Source: Hofstenia miamia (taxonomy: Eukaryota > Xenacoelomorpha > Acoela). Taken from it: a stretch of DNA of 64,000 bases. A program made the position numbers and the translations under genes. Numbering within the stretch: the first letter of the stretch is position 1; each line of letters opens with the position of its first letter. The notes under the pieces are model-generated. The model was not told the origin of the DNA. It made no database searches and saw nothing but the letters and a program-made list of their open reading frames with translations. The stretch covers positions 415,045-479,044 of the forward strand of contig SCFE01000076.1 of assembly GCA_004352715.1 (NCBI GenBank), given 5' to 3'. Below, piece after piece: positions 57,386-64,000 of this stretch.

Positions 57386-57657
57386 AATAAATTATATTTG
57401 TTTAGAATAACAAAAAAAAGCAAATAAAAAAAATTCAACAATTATTTATACATGTATTTAAAATGACCGTAAATTGATCTTCGCAGATTAGCGCTTAACT
57501 TGCATCCCTTTCTTATATGGGTAACGTCTTAAATAAATCTCATTATTTTTATGTATAAAAAATTCTCGAATATCTATAATTTTGATCCCAATCTGTGACC
57601 AATAATTTCATATGACATTTTGCTGTTTAAATTTTGTGCTTATTAATGAAGAACTTA

Positions 57658-58354
57658 ATCATGTAGGATTTAATCGTGTAGGACTTATGCATGTAGGACG
57701 TATTCCTGTAGGACTTATTCTATGCCGTCCTTTTTATCAACATACGAAATCTTGAAACCGACATAGCAAATTGTTATGACACAATATGAACAAAAAATTT
57801 AGCATCAATGAGGTATACATATCAATTATATAGAAAGAGACATCAAAATTTAGTTTTAGCAGTTGTTTACTGACTTGTAATCTAGACTAAATGATAAAAT
57901 ATTATACTTGATTTCATAAAAAAAACTCAGATAAATATTTTAATGTGCATATGAGAAAATTTTAAATGACCCTTCTAATGTTATTAATCTTCATACCTCA
58001 TTCATGCCAAATTTTTGTTCATATTGTCATAACGATTTGCTATGTCGATCTCAAGGTTCCCTATGTCGGTTTCAAGATTTCGTATGTTGATAAAATGTAC
58101 CAACCGCATGCCACCCTTTCAACAATATTTGAATTGACATTTTGTGATAGAGCGAACTAGTTTTTTTGCAATTAGACATTGTGTTGTATTTTTGATTTTC
58201 TGTGTACATGTTTTTGCAATTTCGCACTATACTTTCAATGAAAATGCCATTTTTTATTTTGCCAAGCAACTATTCTGTTCCAATTTTTAGTTTGAGTATA
58301 ATATTATGGGCGAAGGTATAGAATAGGGTGCACGCGGACAAAATAAACACTAAT
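57658..58354. mobile_element. Foldback-like element with inverted arms
   Basis: The right-hand 15 bp array (57660-57720, opposite orientation to 55857) is followed by CTTTTTATCAACATACGAAATC...CGACATAGCAAATTG (57730-57780). The inverse of that appears at 58035-58105 (CGATTTGCTATGTCG, CGGTTTCAAGATTTCGTATG, GTTGATAAAA), giving arms of about 90 bases around a 250-base centre. The last 65 bases (58290-58354) match in reverse the GCGTG-rich repeat at 61785-61845. No ORF is supported. 57658-58131 is repeated after the single N at 58355. Confidence 0.6.
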
Positions 58355-58355
58355 N

Positions 58356-58833
58356 ATCATGTAGGATTTAATCGTGTAGGACTTATGCATGTAGGACGTA
58401 TTCCTGTAGGACTTATTCTATGCCGTCCTTTTTATCAACATACGAAATCTTGAAACCGACATAGCAAATTGTTATGACACAATATGAACAAAAAATTTAG
58501 CATCAATGAGGTATACATATCAATTATATAGAAAGAGACATCAAAATTTAGTTTTAGCAGTTGTTTACTGACTTGTAATCTAGACTAAATGATAAAATAT
58601 TATACTTGATTTCATAAAAAAAACTCAGATAAATATTTTAATGTGCATATGAGAAAATTTTAAATGACCCTTCTAATGTTATTAATCTTCATACCTCATT
58701 CATGCCAAATTTTTGTTCATATTGTCATAACGATTTGCTATGTCGATCTCAAGGTTCCCTATGTCGGTTTCAAGATTTCGTATGTTGATAAAATGTACCA
58801 ACCGCATGCCACCCTTTCAACAATATTTGAATT
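58356..58833. repeat. Second copy of the foldback arm region (contig overlap)
   Basis: Matches 57658-58135 base for base as far as I can see, bounded by single Ns at 58355 and 58834. Confidence 0.9.
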
Positions 58834-58834
58834 N

Positions 58835-60132
58835 TCGTATTATTATAACAACTAATATATTTTAAGCTTTGCACCCAATTATCGCCGCTAATCCTTGCGC
58901 ATATTTTGCAAGTATTGACATTTTCTAACAGCAAAGCATCTCGTCTCCGGGTCAACTTTCTGAGAGCCACTACGGCTACTCTCCGGTTTTGACATAGTAA
59001 TATCTAAAACCTAACTAAACTGTGGTCAGGTAAGATTGGAACAGTTTAATGAAATCCGAATCAAAACCAAATAAACGTAACTTGTCAAGCAGAATGCAGT
59101 GAGGGAGGTGATGAAAGGCTTTTGAGATGTCAAGAAAGATAATACAACCAGGATCATTACTATCAGAGTGAACGTAGCAGTTTTCGATGAGAGTGACGTA
59201 TTTAAGGATAATACCACAAAAAACATGAAATTTATAAAATAATTAACTATTAATAAACAAATTACACGATCTAAAAGTATATTTTTGCAAATCTATACAT
59301 GTTTAGTTTAAATCAAGTGCTTACGTTAGGCGAAATTTTCAAATAAATTTTGATAAAAATATAAATATATTAATTTCGATTACTCAATGTGTTTTATTCG
59401 TATTATTATAACAACTAATATATTTTAAGCTTTGCACCCAATTATCGCCGCTAATCCTTGCGCATATTTTGCAAGTATTGACATTTTCTAACAGCAAAGC
59501 ATCTCGTCTCCGGGTCAACTTTCTGAGAGCCACTACGGCTACTCTCCGGTTTTGACATAGTAATATCTAAAACCTAACTAAACTGTGGTCAGGTAAGATT
59601 GGAACAGTTTAATGAAATCCGAATCAAAACCAAATAAACGTAACTTGTCAAGCAGAATGCAGTGAGGGAGGTNTACTCGTATTATTATAACAACTAATAT
59701 ATTTTAAGCATTGCACCCAATTATCGCCGCTAATCCTTGCGCATGTTTTGCAAGTATTGACATTTTCTAACACCAAAGCATCTCGTCTCCGGGTCAACTT
59801 TCTGAGAGCCACCACGGCTACTCTCCGGTTTTGACATAGTAATATCTAAAACCTAACTAAACTGTGGTCAGGTAAGACTGGAACAGTTCAATGAAATCCG
59901 AATCAAAACCAAATAAACGTAACTTGTCAAGCAGAATGCAGTGAGGGAGGTGATGAAAGGCTTTTGAGATGTCAAGAAAGATAATACAACCAGGATCATT
60001 ACTATCAGAGTGAACGTAGCAGTTTTCGATGAGAGTGAGCAGGTTAGTAATTGTAGAGCGATCAGGAAGGTTGCCATGCTGAGAAGAAGAGTTGAGGTAA
60101 CGAATTTTTGGGAATACATAACGAAAAACCAA
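58835..60132 (-). pseudogene. LINE reverse transcriptase fragments, three copies
   Basis: The longest copy (59857-60132, minus) reads SQHGNLPDRSTITNLLTLIE, then CIIFLDISKAFHHLPHCILLDKL and FIELFQSYLTTV, the RT fingers and the first catalytic Asp region of CR1/Jockey-type LINEs (LDISKAF with D). Downstream of YLTT the reading degenerates. The same sequence occurs at about 58835-59205, where it is interrupted at 59206 by another repeat, and at about 59397-59672, ending at a single N. The third copy differs by several substitutions, so it may be the other haplotype or another element. No YxDD box is present. Confidence 0.75.
59206..59396 (-). repeat. Arm of the GCGTG-associated repeat inserted in a LINE
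   Basis: TATTTAAGGATAATACCACAAAAA and the following AT-rich stretch with AATCTATACATGTTTAG and TTTAAATCAAGTGCTT align with 60468-60590. The LINE reading frame stops here compared with the copy at 60032. Confidence 0.6.
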
Positions 60133-60199
60133 AAGTTTATAGATTTGCTTAATTATACGATTATATTTTGTTATTTTTTAGTTAAAGATAATTATTATT

Positions 60200-60640
60200 A
60201 ATTAAATGACTTCGTGGTTTTATTTGCTATATTCCTAAAATATGTACCGCGTGCTATCGCGTGTTACCGCGTGCTACAAATATGCTAAATTATGACAAGG
60301 TATCGGTCTATATCGAGTATAATTTAAACTTTTTGCTTATTTTATTGTATTTCCTATCGCGTGTCGCTATTCTACAAGTTCGCCCATAAAAAGCTTAAAA
60401 AATAATATAAATAGATCAATAACTTTGGATAATTAACCAAATTCGTAGCACGCGGTAACACGCGGTACATATTTAAGGAGAATAGCACAAAAACTGGGAA
60501 TTCATAAATTTTTTATCTATTATTAACCCAAATACAAGATATAGATGTACATTAATGTAAATCTATACATTTTTAGTGTAAATCAAGTCTTTCATGATTT
60601 TTAAATAAATTGGAACTTTCAGAGAATTTTTTCTCCCGAT
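60200..60640. repeat. Palindromic repeat built on GCGTG/CACGC words
   Basis: ATGTACCGCGTGCTATCGCG followed by TGTTACCGCGTGCTAC (60241-60278) is inverted at 60446-60475 (GTAGCACGCGGTAACACGCG). The flanks are inverted too (TTTGCTATATTCCTAAAATA against TATTTAAGGAGAATAGCACA). A further TATCGCGTG sits at 60354. The CpG-containing words stand out in a very AT-rich setting. It behaves like a foldback/MITE family, with relatives at 58290-58354, 59206-59396 and 61590-61845. Confidence 0.7.
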
Positions 60641-61350
60641 TAGCATTTATTTTCACAATGGAATTAAGCAAAGCAATTCTATTAATTATCTTGGTGTAGT
60701 AATTGATAGAGATTTACGTTTTACTGAAATTTTTTTTCATCAAAATGTAGGAAAATGGCCCCTTATTAAATATTTATATCATTTGCGCAATGTAGGGCAG
60801 TCCTTTCAATCACAAATGCTTAACTCTTTTGTGCTAAGTAACTTTAACTATTGTTGTTTTTTATTCTAAAATATCACGTCAAATAATCGATCATCACTAG
60901 CAAAAATATTAAATTGGGCAATAAGAACTCTGAATTATATTGATAAACATAAATCAGTGAGCACTTTTATAAAAGGTGACAATGTTCTTGCACCATTGTA
61001 CTTTATCGAATATCGAACTCNACAGCCGAACAACCAATAGATTTAAATTTCAAAATGAGATACTTCATTAAATCTACTAAGCAATTATAATTTGTTGAGT
61101 AAAACATAATTCAAGAACGCGTTAATTGATAAATTTGTCAAATCGATGGCTTTAGAATTGCGTGAAGATGAACTACATACTGCTAGGAGCAAAACAAGTG
61201 AAACGATCCTGTTTTTGATCATTGCTTTATAAAGAATCCGTTAAACCACACTACATAAGCGAAGATTGAAATGGAAACTAAAAAAGGCGATTTCTCGTTT
61301 TGAATCAATTTGCAAAAAATGGTTTCTTGCACTACATGCTGCAATTATAA
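60641..61350 (+). pseudogene. LINE post-RT fragment (CR1/L2-like)
   Basis: INYLGVVIDRDLRFTEI (about 60685), then LLKYLYHLRNVGQSFQSQML (60765), then LAKILNWAIRTLNYIDKHKS (60900), are equivalent to YLGVEID..LYHLRN in the LINE at 1550-1830, but of a different copy and strand. A single N at 61021 interrupts it; after it RTTNRFKFQNEILH still fits the same region. Stops are present. The orientation is opposite to the LINE fragments at 58835-60132. Confidence 0.7.
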
Positions 61351-61589
61351 AAGACCCTATGTTGAGTCCCATATACATGTTCAATAAGTATGAAAATATA
61401 TAAGTTTATACGTTATATGTAATGCATATAACATTTTGAGTAAATTTATTTAAATTTTCAGTAACAATTGCATATCGACAGGCCCCAACGCACAATTTAA
61501 AATATATTTATAACAATGTTAGCGAAATGTATATTTATGCAACGCGGACATGCTAGCTATAAATGACAACTATATCGTGCATTTGGGTT

Positions 61590-61845
61590 AAAAATAGACA
61601 AAAAAATTATGAATTCCCAGTTTTCTGTGCAATTCCCCTTAAATATGTACCGCGTGCTAATGCGTGTTACCGCGTGCTACGAATTTGGTGAATTATACAA
61701 AGTTATTGGTCTATATACATTATTTTTTAAGCTTTTTACGTATGTTGTTGCATTTCTCATCGTTTTTTACCCTGTATTAGTGTTTATTTTATCCGCGTGT
61801 TCCGCGTGCACCCTATTCCATACCTTCGCCATATTATGCTATGTA
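61590..61845 (+). repeat. Second copy of the GCGTG repeat
   Basis: GAATTCCCAGTTTTCTGTGC precedes TTAAATATGTACCGCGTGCT, then GCGTGTTACCGCGTGCTAC, a near match to the inverse of 60446-60500 and to 60241-60278. It ends with CCGCGTGTTCCGCGTGCACC, whose inverse lies at 58329-58345. The 89-codon frame 61609-61878 crosses it and has no independent support. Confidence 0.7.
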
Positions 61846-61860
61846 CGCGAAATATTTATG

Positions 61861-64000
61861 CTTTTCATGGGAAGGTAATTATAGTAGGGAAACTAGTATT
61901 TGTATTTTCAAGAAAAAATATCCATTACAAATTTGATTATGAGCAAAATAGAAGCAGAAACATTTGAGAAAAATACCATACTTTGATATTGATAATTGAG
62001 TTGCATTAGAAATAGAATAATTCGGATTTAAAAGGCTTAGGGGAAGACCAGATTGAAATCAAGATTTTTAATGATGAAGTTTGAGCTGCGATGGTATAGA
62101 ATTTGTAGGAAGTTAAAAATTATCTATTACAAAATTATAAAAGCCGAGTCCTTATCATAGTTGAAATTTTGAAATACAGGTGGTCTAAAAGTTGGGTAAT
62201 ATTTCCAACTTTCAGCTATCCAACGCCACGGAGGTATTCACGAATGATGCAAGTAGAATATGAATATATAAATTTATTAAATTATTTTACGACTTTTACT
62301 CGTAGTCTAAAAACAAATATATTATAATAGATCATATGTTTTTCTTTAATACATTACTTGACTTTTTCGGGCCCTCTTTGAGTACATAATTTGTTGAGGC
62401 ATTGTGTGTATACATATTAACATTGGTTTTCCTCTAAGGAGTAAAAATCAGAAATTTACAAGTTTAACCCTTTAGTTATTGTTTTTGCACATACACATTT
62501 TCTCCAATTGCACTAATTGCTTTAAAATGTCTAAAATGTAAAAATGGAGTCAACCTTATAAGTTGATCCTAAGAAGGACGGATCCAGTCAATGTTTGAAT
62601 ACTCAAATATACCAAAAAGTGATCTAATTACATCTGTCAATAATTCTCATCATGCACTATTTAAAAATTCGCACCGTGCATATCAAGGATTACTAAATAC
62701 CACCTGGATGCAAAGCAAATACAAAAGTTTGCCAAATGACAGTTTTTGCAGTGCAATGTTTTTAAGTTCCATTTTGATATGTTATCGATTTATTATTTTC
62801 TAGTTCCTTTTTGTATTCACCCATTCATCACATGTTACAATATCTGAAAATGGTACTATATCTGAAAAAAGTTATTTACAATTAAAGAATTTAACAAATA
62901 CAAATAGATTAAACATAGTAAGTACCAACTCATTTTATTTGAAAATATATCTAAGGGGTGATGGACGTAACAACTTGTGTGTCAAGCCTAATTACATAAT
63001 TGCTAGGCACACAAATCTGCTATAAGTTTGAACGTGCATCAACATTTCAAACTTATTGTACAGTTTGATTTCAGTGATTCGACTGCTTTTGATTTTCTCG
63101 TTCCACTTGTGTGTCAGTTAATTTAGCTTGAAAATGTAGCACCTCTTCAAACAAATGTGGTTAAGATATTCAAATGCTCGTTATACAAGACCGTACGTCG
63201 CGGCAGTACACTTTTAAACCAAATACCACTATTCAAATAGCGGAAAAAAATTATCTCGAAAACGAGTCCAATTTTTTCCTGAGAATGCAATATGGTTATG
63301 TTGTTTCCAAATTTAAAGAGTGCTATCTCAAATTATTGTTAGAAGGGAATGAAAATTGCACCTTCATCCCCAAAAATAGCTTATGACGTTCAAGAATGGC
63401 GACATCATGCGTTGGCAATGCGTTACTAAACTTTCCGCTTGCAAACATTCAGTGAATAAATTACAAATTTTTTAAGTGTGAAAAACTTTTTTTATAGTTT
63501 TGCCTTCAACATTGGAACTAATTGAACTAACTTTTTTTGTGTTCAACTTATATCTGCTAGTTCCTTTGCACATTTTAAGAAATTTCAAAATCTCGTTATT
63601 GGTTGCGAAGATTTTTGGCAGGTTCTTTGATTTAATTCCATTTTTTCACTTTATTTAAGGCCAGTTTTGTATGTAACTAATAATACTTTAAGATTTTAAA
63701 AAAGCTTTCGTACTATTTGTGCCAAGTTCCTCTTGCAAATGTTATAACTTAATATATTTTAAAATATCAATATTTTAAATATCAATAACTTATAGCTTTC
63801 TGCCTAAGATATGTATTTTACATGAAAATAGTGCAAAACTCTCAATTTCTGGTTATTCGGAGTTTGGTAAAAGGATTATTTCTAGGCAGTGAAATATAGC
63901 ATGTTTTAATGATTTATACTTTTGTTTTTTTAGCTCATCGTGCAAACTGCGGAATCGCACATTTCGAAATTTTCTGATTTTCAGGCTCAGCAGAGAATAC
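61861..64000. other. AT-rich DNA, no gene recognised
   Basis: Frames at 62591-62803 and 63174-63386 are about 70 codons without motifs. No repeats shared with the rest of the window were noticed. Confidence 0.5.

Noticed and set aside
61609-61878. 89-codon hydrophobic frame across the GCGTG repeat
   Set aside because: It overlaps a non-coding repeat and has no motif; hydrophobicity comes from T-rich sequence.
62591-63386. Two 70-codon frames at the right end of the window
   Set aside because: Length expected by chance and no family similarity recognised.

Overview
The window is AT-rich eukaryotic DNA, almost certainly from an invertebrate animal. The reasons are long (TA)n tracts, TTAGGG-type telomeric repeats, spliced coding exons, and a mixture of Penelope-like, LINE, Ty3/gypsy, Maverick/Polinton and hAT elements. 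There is no operon structure and no bacterial, plasmid or phage gene set. I cannot name the species. It is a draft scaffold with six long N gaps (4835-5058, 6581-6704, 9309-10308, 14976-15904, 46350-47349, 48629-48728). It also has single-N joins at 2379, 3560, 7960, 56480, 58355, 58834, 59673 and 61021. At most of these the same sequence is repeated on both sides of the N, which points to unmerged overlapping contig ends and not biology.

Layout. 1-1500 and about 19420-20921 are the arms of an almost perfect inverted duplication; each arm contains an internal telomere-like stretch beside a GC-rich hairpin and a 5'-truncated LINE. 1205-2806 holds two LINE pieces joined end to end, and 2807-4834 holds a Penelope-like reverse transcriptase in two head-to-head copies. 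8853-9308 is a long foldback element. 10309-14975 is a damaged Ty3/gypsy element (minus strand) that ends inside a remnant of an older relative. 16399-17578 carries two consecutive exons of a probable class A GPCR on the minus strand, the only convincing host gene, with an hAT-like MITE just upstream of them. 24.6-28.2 kb is repeat-rich non-coding DNA.

28480-40031 is a nearly complete, mutated Ty3/gypsy element (minus strand): 5' LTR, tRNA-Arg-type primer binding site, gag, protease, RT/RNase H, integrase, a long additional ORF region of unknown function, 3' LTR. It is the best candidate for something undescribed, because the 2.8 kb extra ORF region sits where env would be but shows none of the features of an envelope protein. 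41.2-46.3 kb (plus strand) contains a Maverick/Polinton-type integrase relic, a LINE fragment, and a second gypsy lineage interrupted by a helix-turn-helix transposase fragment and by a 487 bp hAT MITE with a perfect 8 bp target duplication. 49560-50715 is a diverged solo LTR of the large gypsy family with a 4 bp duplication. 52938-53213 encodes a YqaJ-like nuclease domain. 55.6-61.9 kb holds foldback and tandem-repeat families, LINE RT fragments in both orientations, and a repeat built on GCGTG words.

Nearly all coding signal belongs to transposable elements, and all of those are broken by stops, frameshifts, deletions or gaps. The organising theme is repeated insertion and rearrangement of mobile elements around a sparse host gene. 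All alignments quoted were made by eye.
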